Notes: a model not told the origin generated them from the sequence alone. A stretch of DNA of 64,000 bases from Mycolicibacterium sp. GF69 (GCF_003284965.1 NZ_QMEW01000002.1:186001-250000), one strand, 5' to 3'. Counted from the stretch's first letter, positions 47,409 to 58,571 are shown. Numbers and translations are program-made.

Positions 47409-48905
47409 CTATTCCGGCGCCGTCAGCTCTGCCGGCGGCGATGCCTCCGGGCCGGGAGCAACCAGCGGCAGCAGCACGATGAATTTCGTGTCACCCGGTT
47501 CGGACTCGACTCGAAGGTCGCCGTGATGCTTTTCCACCACTATCCGGCGGGCCAGATCCAGGCCGAGGCCGGTGCCCTCACCGAACGGCTTGGTGGTGAA
47601 GAACGGGTTGAAGATATTGCCGACGATGTCATCGGGGATGCCAGGACCGTCGTCGCAGATCTCGACGCGGATCATGTCTTCGTTCTCCCGCATGGTCCGC
47701 AACGTCAGCGTGCCGCTACCACCCATCGCCTGGATCGCATTGTCGATGATGTTCGTCCACACCTGGTTGAGATCCCCTGGGTAGCAGAGTAATTCGGGAA
47801 TCGACTTGTCGACTTCCTTCACCACCTTGACCGACCGATCCTTGCCGACCTTTTCGCCGAACATCATCAGCGTGCTGTGCAGAAGCTCATGGACGTCGGT
47901 GGACTGGTATGGCGCACGGTCCATCTGCGAGTACTGCTTGGCGCCGGCGAGCAACGCCGAGATTCGCTTGCTCGCCTCCGCGATCTGGTTCATCAGGAGT
48001 TCGGTGTCGATCGTGTACTTGAGCCAACCGATGGCGCCCTGCAGCGCCGCCGATCCTTGCTCTTCTCCCAAGACCTCATCGATCGACGCCGACACCCGTT
48101 CGAGCCAGTCGGTGTCCAGACCGGCGTCGACGAAGGTCGGTGCGTAGTCCCATCCGCCGGTGATGCCGCGGCCCTCGAGCCACTCGCCGATCGCTTCCTC
48201 GCGGTCAGCGGCCTCCAGTGCGGTGAGTTCGGTGGCCTTGGACTTGGCGACCTGCTCGGCGACCTCCTCCTGCATCCGCACCAGCACGCACAAGGCTTCG
48301 GGGCTGAACTTCCCATCTGCCAGCATCGAGAGTTTGAGCCGCATCTTGCCCACGCGGTCGCGCAGATCGGCGACGGCGCGCGCGGTGGCAGCGGCCGGAT
48401 TGTTGAGTTGGTGGGTCAGCCCCGCCGACAGTTGGCCCAGCGCCAACAGCTTCTCGCGCTGGCCAATGATCTGGCTGTGCCGTCGGCCGCCGACGAGGTG
48501 TCCCTCGAGCAGGTGTACGGCCATCGGGAACTCCGACTGCATGAAGCGCGCGAAAGCGTCCGCGTCGAGGACGAAGAACCGCGACGGCTTGGTGACCCGC
48601 ACCGATGCGGAGTAGGCCGTTTCGGCGCCGGGGATATATGCCGACCACGCGCCGCAGTAGACGCCGCGTTGCGATGTGCGGTTGGTTTCGATGTCGACGC
48701 CGCCCGAGCGCTTCGACATCACCAACTCACCGTCGATCAGCACGTAGAAACATGTCGCCGGCTCGCCCTCGACCACGACGGGGCCCGGCTCGAAGGTCTG
48801 GATATGTCCGTTGTCGCAGAGGATCTGAAGCTGCGCGTCGGTCAGCTTCTCGAACAAGAACAGCGTCCGCAGTTCGTCGGGCAGGCACCGTGGTGAGTCG
48901 CCCAT
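47409..48905 (-). CDS. Histidine kinase with N-terminal cyclic-nucleotide-binding domain
   Basis: A 498-residue soluble kinase. A CRP-like cNMP-binding domain covers about residues 10-145 (EKLTDAQLQILCDNGHIQ; CFYVLIDGELVMSKR). The H-box is LGQLSAGLTHQLNNPAAA. The ATPase domain shows NQVWTNIIDNAIQAMGG, DDGPGIP and GEGTGLGLDLARRI. It lies 62 nt downstream of the receiver/TrxR-like fusion gene. The two are probably partners in redox or nucleotide signalling. Confidence 0.88.
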   Translation of the reverse strand: MGDSPRCLPDELRTLFLFEKLTDAQLQILCDNGHIQTFEPGPVVVEGEPATCFYVLIDGELVMSKRSGGVDIETNRTSQRGVYCGAWSAYIPGAETAYSASVRVTKPSRFFVLDADAFARFMQSEFPMAVHLLEGHLVGGRRHSQIIGQREKLLALGQLSAGLTHQLNNPAAATARAVADLRDRVGKMRLKLSMLADGKFSPEALCVLVRMQEEVAEQVAKSKATELTALEAADREEAIGEWLEGRGITGGWDYAPTFVDAGLDTDWLERVSASIDEVLGEEQGSAALQGAIGWLKYTIDTELLMNQIAEASKRISALLAGAKQYSQMDRAPYQSTDVHELLHSTLMMFGEKVGKDRSVKVVKEVDKSIPELLCYPGDLNQVWTNIIDNAIQAMGGSGTLTLRTMRENEDMIRVEICDDGPGIPDDIVGNIFNPFFTTKPFGEGTGLGLDLARRIVVEKHHGDLRVESEPGDTKFIVLLPLVAPGPEASPPAELTAPE

Positions 48906-48928
48906 GTCGTTCCTCCTACGCTTCGCCC

Positions 48929-48976
48929 GCGGTGCCGACAATCATGCTTCGTCGGCGGTGCCGACAATCATGCTTC
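48929..48976 (-). repeat. 22-bp direct repeat (26-bp period) over a stop codon
   Basis: GCGGTGCCGACAATCATGCT plus TC occurs at 48929-48950 and 48955-48976. The second copy contains the stop codon (48968-48970, minus strand) of the receiver/TrxR-like gene. The first lies in the gap before the kinase. Confidence 0.95.
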
Positions 48977-50668
48977 CGCCAGGTACCGGTGCACCAGCAT
49001 CACCGCCATCGAACCTTCGCCGACGGCCGCCGCCACCCGTTTGGCGGATTCCGAGCGGACATCTCCTGCAACAAACACACCGGGCACGCTTGTTTCCAGG
49101 TGGTGCGGGGGACGATCCAACGTCCAGCCGGCGACCTTGGTCACGTCCGGCCCGGACCGGATGAACCCGTGGTCGTCCTTGGCGACCAGATCCAGCCAGT
49201 CGGTCCGGGGCTCGGCGCCGATGAAGCAGCACATTCGGTCGCAGTGGACGCGTTCCTTGGCGCCCGTCTGCTTGTCGAACAGGACCAGCCCGGCTAGGTG
49301 GTCGTCCTCGCCGTCCGTGTCGACGACCTCGGTGCAGGTGCGCACGGAGATCGCCGGATTCTTCTCGATGCGTTCGACGAGATAGTGCGACATCGACGCC
49401 GCCAGCGACGGTCCGCGCACCAGCAGCGTGACCGACTTGGCCCGCTCCGACATGTAGATGGCGGCCTGGCCGGCCGAGTTGGCGCCGCCGACGATGTAGA
49501 CGTCCTCGCCCGCGCATTCGGCGGAGTCCGATACCGATGCGCCGTAGTAGACGCCGCGCCCGATGTAGTTGCACGCGTTCTCGTCGGGGTCGTCCCAACA
49601 GCCCGGGACGTCGCGCAGCTGACGGTAGGCGACGCCGGTGGCGAGGATGACGGCCCGGGCCGCGATGGTTCCGCCGTCGGCGAATTCGATGGTGCGCGCG
49701 GAGCCGCTGTCGTCGGCGTGCAGCCGGACCGCCTTGCGCGTCGTGATGACCTCGGCGCCGAAACGTTCGGCCTGCCGGCGTGCCGACGTGGTCAGCTCGG
49801 CACCCGAGATGCCCGTCGGGAACCCGAGGTAGTTCTCTATCCGGGAGCTGCGCCCGGCCTGCCCACCGGTGGTCGTCTCCTCGATCAGAACGGTCTTCAA
49901 GCCTTCCGACGCGCCGTACACCGCAGCGGCCAGCCCTGCGGGTCCGCCACCGATGACGGCCAGGTCGTACAAATCGAGGGCGGGGTTGGTCGACAGCCCG
50001 AGCATCGCGGCCAGTTCGGCGTCCGTCGGTTCGACGAGCGTCTCGCCCTGCTCGGAAATCACCACGGGCAGCCGGAATTCGTCGAGTCCGGCCGCGTCCA
50101 GAAGCTGCTTGCCCTTCGGCTCGTCTGCCATGAACGAGCGGAATGAGTGCTGATTGCGCGCCAGGAACTGACGCACCTGCCAGGATCGTTCGCTCCAGCG
50201 GTGGCCGATCACCTTGGTGTGGGGAATCGCGCGGTCACCGGTCTCGCGCCACGCCTCGATGAGCGCGTCGAGCACCGGGTAGAGCTTCTCCTCGGGCGGG
50301 TCCCACGGTTTGAGCAGATAGTGGTCCAGGCCGACGACGTTGATGGCGTCGATCGCGGCGTGGGTGTCGGCGTAGGCGGTGAGCAGTATCCGGCGGGCCA
50401 TCGGGTAGATGTCCATGGCCTCTTCGAGGAAGTCGATACCGCTCATCTGCGGCATCCGGTAGTCGGCGACGAACACCGCGACGGTTTCGCCGCGCAGCTT
50501 CAGTTCGTTGAGCGTCTCCAGCGCATCAGGTCCCGACTCGGCACGCACGATGCGGAAGGTCTCGCCGTAGTGGCGGCGAAGGTCGCGTGCGACGGCGCGC
50601 GAGACGGCGGGGTCGTCATCGACGCTCAGAATGACGGGTTTGCGGGACTGGGCGGAGGGGCCGGTCAT
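48968..50668 (-). CDS. Response-regulator receiver fused to thioredoxin-reductase-like flavoprotein
   Basis: A 566-residue fusion. Residues 10-130 are a receiver domain with phospho-acceptor Asp69 (VFVADYRMPQMSG) and conserved YLLKP. A middle segment of about 90 residues (RQFLARNQHSFRSFMA) may be thioredoxin-like. The C-terminal part is a TrxR-like FAD/NAD(P) domain (AVIGGGPAGLAAAVYGASEG; YIVGGANSAGQAA; FVAGDVR). Where TrxR has CATC, the sequence is YYGASVS, so the redox CxxC is absent. ATG 50668 is preferred, with ATG 50689 possible. Confidence 0.87.
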   Translation of the reverse strand: MTGPSAQSRKPVILSVDDDPAVSRAVARDLRRHYGETFRIVRAESGPDALETLNELKLRGETVAVFVADYRMPQMSGIDFLEEAMDIYPMARRILLTAYADTHAAIDAINVVGLDHYLLKPWDPPEEKLYPVLDALIEAWRETGDRAIPHTKVIGHRWSERSWQVRQFLARNQHSFRSFMADEPKGKQLLDAAGLDEFRLPVVISEQGETLVEPTDAELAAMLGLSTNPALDLYDLAVIGGGPAGLAAAVYGASEGLKTVLIEETTTGGQAGRSSRIENYLGFPTGISGAELTTSARRQAERFGAEVITTRKAVRLHADDSGSARTIEFADGGTIAARAVILATGVAYRQLRDVPGCWDDPDENACNYIGRGVYYGASVSDSAECAGEDVYIVGGANSAGQAAIYMSERAKSVTLLVRGPSLAASMSHYLVERIEKNPAISVRTCTEVVDTDGEDDHLAGLVLFDKQTGAKERVHCDRMCCFIGAEPRTDWLDLVAKDDHGFIRSGPDVTKVAGWTLDRPPHHLETSVPGVFVAGDVRSESAKRVAAAVGEGSMAVMLVHRYLAEA

Positions 50669-50904
50669 CGGGTACAAGTATGCGCCCATCGTCCGGGCTT
50701 GGCGGTGTACCGGAAACAGCAACCTTCCGTAGGTCCTGTATCGGCCGCCACATCCCTCGTCCCCAGTGGTGGGCGCCACTGTGGGGATCGGCGATGTCCG
50801 ACGAATCCGGCTGAGTACCAGCACGATTGCACACATCACGACCGCCCTGCCCGGCGGCTATATGCACCGAAAGTGACCAATGGCTCTGCTGGGACGACGG
50901 CTGC

Positions 50905-52203
50905 GTGGTTACTGTCGGGAGTGTGGGAACAGACGACATCGGTGTCGACGCCGACGGTGGCGGACAGACCCCGCACCGCTCCGCAGTGCCGCGGATACAA
51001 GCGCCGGCGCCGCTGCGCAATGCGGTGCAACCGCTGACGAGAACCGGCGGCTACTACGCCCGATCGTGGCGTGACTACCTGCATGACGGCCGTGATCAGA
51101 CGCCAACCGTGCGGCCGACCGTTGCGTTGGCCGCCGAGGCGTTCCGCGACGAGGTGGTGCTGCTCGGGCTGCGGGCGCGGCGTCCGCTCAGCGATCCGCG
51201 GGCGTTCGACCGGATTCACGGTGAAGTGGTCGCGGGGCTCGACGTCTACGGACAGCGCGGATGCCTCGACGACCCGGCGGCGTTCTTCGCCGCGCCGGGG
51301 CCGCCGAGCGACCTGGTCGTCTCGCCCGTGCGCCGCCGCAACCGCTCCTACCACCGGATGCGCTGGACCAGCGGGTACCGGCCGGACGCCGCCGAACCCG
51401 GCGCCGACCGCTGGCTGGGCTACGACGCCGTCTCCCGCGGCTACGGTCTGCTGCTGCGCCATCCCGACCCGCGGCCGTGGCTGGTGTGCGTCCACGGCAC
51501 CGAGATGGGCCGTGCGGCGATCGACCTGGCGATCTTCCGGGCCTGGTATCTGCATGACGAGCTGGGGCTCAACGTCGTGATGCCGGTGCTGCCGATGCAC
51601 GGCCCGCGGGCCAAGGGGCTGCCGAAGGGGGCGGTTTTCCCCGGCGAGGACATCCTCGACGACATCCACGCCACCGCGCAGGCGGTCTGGGACGTCCGCA
51701 GCCTGCTGTCGTGGATCCGCCACGAGCAGCCCGAAGCGCCGATCGGCGTGTACGGCCTGTCGTTGGGCGGTTTCATCGCCGCGTTGGTGGCCGGTCTCGA
51801 CGACGCGCTGGATTGCGCGGTGCTGGGTGTACCGGTCGCCGACCTGGTCGGGCTGCTGGCGCGGCACTCCGGCATGGGCGCCGACGATCCGCGGATGGAG
51901 ACGCTAAGGCTGGCCGCCCCGCTCGGCCGGATGATCTCGCCGCTGTTACTGCCGCCTCAGGTGCCGGTGGCCGGTCGCTTCATCTACGCGGGCATCGCCG
52001 ACCAGGTGGTCCACCCGCGCGAGCAGATCGACCTACTGTGGGAGCACTGGGGGCGCCCCGACATCCAGTGGTACCGCGGCGGCCATGCCGGCTTCTTCCG
52101 GTCCCGGCCGGTGCACCGGTTCGTGACGGCCGCGCTGGTGCAATCGGGCCTCGTCCGCGGGATCGACGCAGAACGTGGCGGTCGCGAGACGATGACCGGT
52201 TGA
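50905..52203 (+). CDS. Alpha/beta hydrolase
   Basis: A protein of about 432 residues. The nucleophile elbow is YGLSLGGF, the acid lies in AGIADQVVHP, and the histidine in YRGGHAGFF. VCVHGTEMGRAAID forms the oxyanion region. It has no clear signal peptide. The start is uncertain: GTG 50905 is used here, and GTG 50923 is an alternative. It is divergent from the receiver/TrxR-like gene and upstream of infA. Substrate is unknown, probably an ester or amide. Confidence 0.78.
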   Translation: MVTVGSVGTDDIGVDADGGGQTPHRSAVPRIQAPAPLRNAVQPLTRTGGYYARSWRDYLHDGRDQTPTVRPTVALAAEAFRDEVVLLGLRARRPLSDPRAFDRIHGEVVAGLDVYGQRGCLDDPAAFFAAPGPPSDLVVSPVRRRNRSYHRMRWTSGYRPDAAEPGADRWLGYDAVSRGYGLLLRHPDPRPWLVCVHGTEMGRAAIDLAIFRAWYLHDELGLNVVMPVLPMHGPRAKGLPKGAVFPGEDILDDIHATAQAVWDVRSLLSWIRHEQPEAPIGVYGLSLGGFIAALVAGLDDALDCAVLGVPVADLVGLLARHSGMGADDPRMETLRLAAPLGRMISPLLLPPQVPVAGRFIYAGIADQVVHPREQIDLLWEHWGRPDIQWYRGGHAGFFRSRPVHRFVTAALVQSGLVRGIDAERGGRETMTG

Positions 52204-52240
52204 CGGACGACGGGGTGACGGGAGCCGTTCCGTCGCGATT

Positions 52241-52392
52241 TTGGGCCCGGCCCGCTGGCGAGTACCATGGACCAACGGTGCGGTGTTCGCGCCGGCTCTT
52301 GCGTGCCCCTGTCCTGGAATTTCTGGCTACTGGCTCACGTTTGTAGTCGGAGGCGTTTGCCGTGCCTGAGCAGTATCCGCCGCTCGCGGCGG
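52241..52392 (+). promoter_or_regulatory. infA promoter and leader hairpin
   Basis: TTGGGC (52241-52246), a 16-nt spacer and TACCAT (52263-52268) form a plausible promoter. The leader of about 165 nt includes a 6-bp hairpin CCGCCG/CGGCGG with a CTCG loop (52377-52392). Confidence 0.4.
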
Positions 52393-52437
52393 AAAGGCGC
52401 CAACGATTCAAAGGACACGGAGGATCTCCGAAGCACA

Positions 52438-52659
52438 ATGGCCAAGAAAGACGGTGCCATCGAGGTCGAGGGTCGCGTGGTCGAACCCCTGCCCAATGCG
52501 ATGTTCCGCATTGAGCTGGAGAACGGACACAAGGTCCTTGCCCACATCAGCGGCAAGATGCGACAGCACTACATTCGCATCCTGCCCGAGGACCGCGTCG
52601 TGGTGGAGTTGTCTCCCTACGACCTGTCCCGGGGCCGCATCGTTTATCGGTACAAGTAA
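52438..52659 (+). CDS. infA: Translation initiation factor IF-1
   Basis: A 73-residue IF-1 consisting of one OB fold: [39 protein letters not shown] and RGRIVYRYK. It binds the A site during initiation. ATG 52438 is set by homology, as the upstream in-frame codons are leader. It is the first gene of the alpha cluster. Confidence 0.98.
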
Positions 52660-52688
52660 GACGACACAGAGAACAGGATCGACGAGCC

Positions 52689-52802
52689 GTGAAGGTGAAC
52701 CCGAGCGTCAAGCCCATTTGCGATAAGTGCAGGGTGATCCGCCGGCATGGGCGGGTCATGGTGATCTGCTCAGATCCACGCCACAAGCAACGGCAGGGAT
52801 GA
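52689..52802 (+). CDS. rpmJ: 50S ribosomal protein L36, zinc-binding (C+) form
   Basis: A 37-residue protein starting at GTG 52689 ([17 protein letters not shown]). Zinc ligands are the C-x2-C pair (CDKC), a later Cys in VICSDPRH, and its His. It lies 29 nt after infA, in the usual infA-rpmJ-rpsM order. Confidence 0.97.
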
Positions 52803-52890
52803 GCGCCTGCGCGAAGGCCGGACAACAGCGCTGAGCCTTCCGCTTCCGCTCGCTCGCAACACAACTCAATGATGAAATCCCGGTACCACT

Positions 52891-52933
52891 GGGCGGATAG
52901 GCCGCCCGTCAACGTCCGGCACGGAGGCCGGAC
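52891..52933 (+). other. Two adjacent hairpins in the rpmJ-rpsM spacer
   Basis: GGGCGG/CCGCCC (52891-52907, 5-nt loop) and GTCCGGC/GCCGGAC (52914-52933, 6-nt loop) lie in the 204-nt gap, the longest within the cluster. They may form a regulatory leader or a processing site for rpsM. No T tract follows. Confidence 0.5.
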
Positions 52934-53006
52934 CCCGCAGCTACACCAAGAACAAGCGGGAACGGACTGGGACCAGACCTCCGCATAGAAGAAGGAACAC
53001 CGCCTG

Positions 53007-53381
53007 ATGGCACGTCTCGTGGGCGTCGACCTCCCGCGCGATAAGCGCATGGAGATCGCCCTTACCTATATCTACGGCGTCGGCCGTACCCGCTCCCAGG
53101 AGATCCTGGACGCCACCGGCATCAGCCGGGATCTGCGCACCAAAGACCTGACCGATGATCAGGTCACCCAGCTGCGCGACTACATCGAAGCCAACCTCAA
53201 AGTGGAGGGCGATCTGCGCCGCGAGGTGCAGGCCGACATCCGTCGCAAGATCGAGATCGGCTGCTACCAGGGCCTGCGGCACCGCCGTGGTCTCCCGGTG
53301 CGCGGCCAGCGGACCAAGACCAATGCGCGTACCCGCAAGGGCCCCAAGCGCACCATCGCCGGCAAGAAGAAGGCCAGGTAA
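53007..53381 (+). CDS. rpsM: 30S ribosomal protein S13
   Basis: A 124-residue S13 ([40 protein letters not shown]). Its basic tail contacts P-site tRNA. It follows GAAGGA. The long upstream leader may regulate it. Confidence 0.98.
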   Translation: MARLVGVDLPRDKRMEIALTYIYGVGRTRSQEILDATGISRDLRTKDLTDDQVTQLRDYIEANLKVEGDLRREVQADIRRKIEIGCYQGLRHRRGLPVRGQRTKTNARTRKGPKRTIAGKKKAR

Positions 53382-53387
53382 CCCACG

Positions 53388-53804
53388 ATGCCACCCGCCA
53401 AGAAAGCCGCGGCCGGCCCCAAGAAGGGCCAGAAGACCCGCCGCCGGGAAAAGAAGAACGTTCCGCACGGCGCCGCGCACATCAAGAGCACCTTCAACAA
53501 CACGATCGTGACGATCACCGACCCGCAGGGCAACGTCATCGCCTGGGCATCCTCAGGTCATGTGGGCTTCAAGGGTTCGCGCAAGTCCACGCCGTTCGCC
53601 GCGCAGCTGGCCGCCGAGAACGCCGCGCGCAAGGCCCAGGAGCACGGTGTGAAGAAGGTCGACGTGTTCGTCAAGGGCCCGGGTTCGGGCCGCGAGACCG
53701 CGATCCGGTCGCTGCAGGCCGCCGGCCTCGAGGTCGGTGCGATCGCCGATGTCACGCCGCAGCCGCACAACGGCTGCCGTCCGCCGAAGCGGCGCCGGGT
53801 CTAG
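53388..53804 (+). CDS. rpsK: 30S ribosomal protein S11
   Basis: A 138-residue S11. A Lys/Ala-rich start precedes the core [19 protein letters not shown] and the C-terminal [18 protein letters not shown]. It forms the 30S platform with S6 and S18. Confidence 0.98.
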   Translation: MPPAKKAAAGPKKGQKTRRREKKNVPHGAAHIKSTFNNTIVTITDPQGNVIAWASSGHVGFKGSRKSTPFAAQLAAENAARKAQEHGVKKVDVFVKGPGSGRETAIRSLQAAGLEVGAIADVTPQPHNGCRPPKRRRV

Positions 53805-53818
53805 GAGGAGATAGAACA

Positions 53819-55566
<1,748 letters not shown>

Positions 55567-55639
55567 ACGGGAACTTTCCCAACCGTCCGTCCCGGCCCTA
55601 CCTGATACGGGGGTCGGCCCCACATAGGAGATAGTCGCA

Positions 55640-55663
55640 ATGCCTGAGGTTCAAAATGCCTAA
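55640..55663 (+). CDS. 7-codon leader ORF overlapping the rplQ start
   Basis: ATG at 55640 follows a strong TAGGAGATAG sequence and encodes MPEVQNA before TAA (55661-55663). The rplQ ATG at 55656 lies inside it in another frame. Termination-reinitiation coupling is possible. Translation is unproven. Confidence 0.35.
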   Translation: MPEVQNA

Positions 55664-56258
55664 GCCCACCAAGGGCCCTCGCCTCGGCGGGTCGTCCTCG
55701 CACCAGAAGGCGCTCCTGGCCAACCTGGCCACGTCGCTCTTCGAGCACGGCCGGATCAAGACGACCGAGCCCAAGGCGCGGGCGTTGCGGCCGTATGCGG
55801 AGAAGCTCATCACGCACGCCAAGAAGGGCACGCTGCACAATCGGCGCGAGGTGATGAAGAAGATCCGCGACAAGGACGTCGTGCACACTCTGTTCGCCGA
55901 GATCGGTCCGTTCTTCGCCGACCGTGACGGCGGCTACACGCGCATCATCAAGGTGGAAGCACGCAAGGGCGACAACGCCCCGATGGCCGTCATCGAGCTG
56001 GTGCGGGAGAAGACGGTGACATCTGAGGCCGACCGTGCTCGCCGGGCCGGGGCGCCGAAGAAGTCCGCCACGCAGCCGGTCGCCGCGGCGGCCGTGCCGC
56101 AGGCAGCGGTAGAGCCCGAGGCGGCCGAGGGTCCATCCGAGAGCGAGTCGGTCGAGGAGGCCAAGGCGGAGTCGACGGAGAGCGCCGAGGCCGAGTCGAC
56201 GGCGGTCGAAGAGGCCGCCGACGAGGCTGAGGCCGACAAGGATGCCGACAAGTCCTAA
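55656..56258 (+). CDS. rplQ: 50S ribosomal protein L17 with acidic tail
   Basis: A 200-residue L17. The core covers residues 1-120 ([38 protein letters not shown]). The remainder is an Ala/Glu-rich acidic tail typical of mycobacteria and of variable length. The start is confirmed by [15 protein letters not shown] short leader ORF overlaps it. Confidence 0.97.
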   Translation: MPKPTKGPRLGGSSSHQKALLANLATSLFEHGRIKTTEPKARALRPYAEKLITHAKKGTLHNRREVMKKIRDKDVVHTLFAEIGPFFADRDGGYTRIIKVEARKGDNAPMAVIELVREKTVTSEADRARRAGAPKKSATQPVAAAAVPQAAVEPEAAEGPSESESVEEAKAESTESAEAESTAVEEAADEAEADKDADKS

Positions 56259-56297
56259 CTCGGCCTAGTACCCGTCGCGCAACCGCTCATCGAAGCT

Positions 56298-57161
56298 GTG
56301 AACGAGCCCGCCATCGACCCCGGTGGCGGGTTCGTTCGTCTTCGGCTCGACATCGCCTACGACGGAACCGAATTCGCGGGGTGGGCGGTACAGGCGGGCC
56401 AGCGCACCGTAGCCGGTGCCCTCGAAGACGCGCTGTCCACCGTGTTCCGAACTCCGGTGGTGTTGCGCGCGGCTGGCCGCACCGACGCCGGGGTCCACGC
56501 CACCGGTCAGGTCGCCCATGTCGATGTGCCTGAGGCTGCACTACCGCACGCCTATCCGCGCGCGACGCGCCCCGGCGACGGCGAGTTCCTGCCGCTGGTG
56601 CGACGGCTCGGACGGTTTCTGCCGCAGGATGTCCGGGTGCTCGACGCCACGCGGGCGGCCCCCGGATTCGACGCCCGGTTCTCCGCGCTGCGGCGCCACT
56701 ACGTCTATCGGCTGTCGACGGCGCCGTACGGGGTCGAACCGCACGACGCGCGTTACGTGACCGCCTGGCCCCGCCCGCTGGACATCGACGCGATGGCCGA
56801 GGCGTCGCGGGCGTTGTTGGGTCTGCACGATTTTGCCGCGTTCTGCCGGTACCGCGAAGGTGCCACCACGATCCGCGAACTACAGCGCCTGGACTGGTCG
56901 CACGAAGGCACCCGCGTCAGCGCCCATGTCACCGCCGACGCGTTCTGCTGGTCGATGGTGCGCTCACTGGTCGGCGCCCTGCTCGCGGTCGGTGAACACC
57001 GGCGCGAACCGGGTTGGTGCGCAACGCTGTTGACAGCCCAGCGACGCTCCAGCGCGTTCGCCGCGGCGCCGGCCCAAGGGCTGACACTCGTCGGCGTCGA
57101 CTATCCGCCCGACGATCAACTTGAGGCGCGCACGAAGGTCACCCGCGACCTGCGGCGGTGA
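56298..57161 (+). CDS. truA: tRNA pseudouridine(38-40) synthase TruA
   Basis: A 287-residue TruA. The catalytic aspartate lies in [15 protein letters not shown]. Other motifs are [24 protein letters not shown] and [16 protein letters not shown]. It modifies tRNA anticodon-stem uridines. GTG 56298 is used; a later start near the [10 protein letters not shown] stretch is possible. It is the last gene of the cluster, convergent with a cutinase. Confidence 0.95.
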   Translation: MNEPAIDPGGGFVRLRLDIAYDGTEFAGWAVQAGQRTVAGALEDALSTVFRTPVVLRAAGRTDAGVHATGQVAHVDVPEAALPHAYPRATRPGDGEFLPLVRRLGRFLPQDVRVLDATRAAPGFDARFSALRRHYVYRLSTAPYGVEPHDARYVTAWPRPLDIDAMAEASRALLGLHDFAAFCRYREGATTIRELQRLDWSHEGTRVSAHVTADAFCWSMVRSLVGALLAVGEHRREPGWCATLLTAQRRSSAFAAAPAQGLTLVGVDYPPDDQLEARTKVTRDLRR

Positions 57162-57168
57162 TCACGCG

Positions 57169-57891
57169 TCAGATGCGGCCCGCGACGAAGTCGGCGGCCT
57201 GATTGACCATGCCCGCGCTGACGTAGGCCCTCGCCGCGTGGTCGGGCCAGTTGCCTTCCCAGGTCTTGGGTTCGGCAGGGTTGCAGATCGGGTCGGCGCC
57301 GTGGCACAACTCGATCGTGCGCTCGCGATAGAGGGGGCTGAAGTTGGTGATCGGTCCCACCCAGGCGGCACCATTGCCGAACAACGCCACCGCCGCGATA
57401 TGGGTGTCCATACCGGCGGGCAGGGGCTTGTCGAAGCCGAAGGCCGCGATCGGCGCGGCCAGGACCACATCGGTCACCGCCGCGCCGAGCGAGTAGCCGC
57501 CCAGCACCAGCCGGGTGTCGGGGCACCGCCCCGCCATGTCCTGGATGCGTGAACTCATGTCGTTTGCGCCGATATCAACCTCGTAGTCGGCGGGGTAGCT
57601 GACGGCGTAGAGATTGACGCTCTTGTCGGTCTTGCTGCGAAGTGCGCTGATGAGCGCGTTGCCGATCACGCCTGCGCCGGGCGCTTCGGTGCGGCCGCGG
57701 GCGAAGATGAGCTCCACCTGCGGGCACGATTGCGCTGCGGCGACCGGCACGAGCGGGTGCCCGCCCGGCATGGTCGGCGCGATCAATCCAGCCACCGCGA
57801 GTACAACAGCTCCCACGAGCAGCATCCCGCGACGTCCCCAACAGCGAACAAGATCGTTTTGCACCCCGCCGATCTTATAGGAACTAATCAA
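57169..57891 (-). CDS. Secreted cutinase-family esterase (first)
   Basis: A 240-residue cutinase. The signal peptide ends near VAAAQSCPQ. The oxyanion region is FARGRTEAPGAG, the nucleophile elbow is GGYSLGAAV, Asp lies in CHGADPIC, and His in WPDHAARAY. Conserved cysteines can form the two cutinase disulfides. These serine esterases act on lipids or polyester-like substrates outside the cell. The start is not certain among several in-frame codons. Confidence 0.9.
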   Translation of the reverse strand: MISSYKIGGVQNDLVRCWGRRGMLLVGAVVLAVAGLIAPTMPGGHPLVPVAAAQSCPQVELIFARGRTEAPGAGVIGNALISALRSKTDKSVNLYAVSYPADYEVDIGANDMSSRIQDMAGRCPDTRLVLGGYSLGAAVTDVVLAAPIAAFGFDKPLPAGMDTHIAAVALFGNGAAWVGPITNFSPLYRERTIELCHGADPICNPAEPKTWEGNWPDHAARAYVSAGMVNQAADFVAGRI

Positions 57892-57929
57892 CGCCGACGA
57901 AGATTGATTTCGTCCGCGATACCGCCACC

Positions 57930-58571
57930 TCAGACGAGACGCGCCACGAAATCCGCCGCATGGTTGGCCAGTCCGGCGCCGACGTAATTGCTGTGCGCGA
58001 GTGGGTTGCGGCCGCGGGAACAGATCGGGTCACCGTCGGTGCAGAGGTCGATCGCGCGTCCACCGAACATGGGCGCCGAGGTGATCGGGTTACCGAACTT
58101 CGTCGCGGGGTTGCCGAACACGGCAACCGCGGCGACGTTGGGAGCGACGGTCGGCGGCAGCACCGGACCCACGGCACCGAGACGATTGCCCAGCGGCGGG
58201 ACGCCGGCGAGCATGTCGACCACCGCCGCGCCCTGAGAGAATCCGCCCAGCACGATCCGCGAGTCCGGGCACGACTGTGTGGTACTGGCGATATAGGCCG
58301 ACGCGTCGGCGGCGCCGTCGGCCGCCAGCGCGAAGTCGTAAGTGGCCGGGTAGGTGACCCCGTAGGTGGCCAAGGTGCGGTCCCCGAGCTGTGGGCGCAG
58401 CGCGTCGACGAACGCCTGGCCTACCCGGCCGATGCCCGGCGGTTCACCGGTGCCGCGGGCGAACACGACGGTCACGTCGGAGCAACCCTGAGCCCAAGCG
58501 GGCCGAGGCACCAGGAGCGGACCCATCGATGCGACGGCGCAGATGAGCGCGGCAATCATGAACCTGTGCAT
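57930..58571 (-). CDS. Secreted cutinase-family esterase (second)
   Basis: A 213-residue cutinase. The signal peptide ends at RPAWAQGC. FARGTGEPPGIGRVG, GGFSQGAAV (nucleophile Ser), CTDGDPICSRGRN (Asp) and PLAHSNY (His) complete the active site. ATG 58571 is chosen, with ATG 58559 an alternative. It is one of three tandem paralogues beside ESX-4. Confidence 0.9.
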   Translation of the reverse strand: MHRFMIAALICAVASMGPLLVPRPAWAQGCSDVTVVFARGTGEPPGIGRVGQAFVDALRPQLGDRTLATYGVTYPATYDFALAADGAADASAYIASTTQSCPDSRIVLGGFSQGAAVVDMLAGVPPLGNRLGAVGPVLPPTVAPNVAAVAVFGNPATKFGNPITSAPMFGGRAIDLCTDGDPICSRGRNPLAHSNYVGAGLANHAADFVARLV

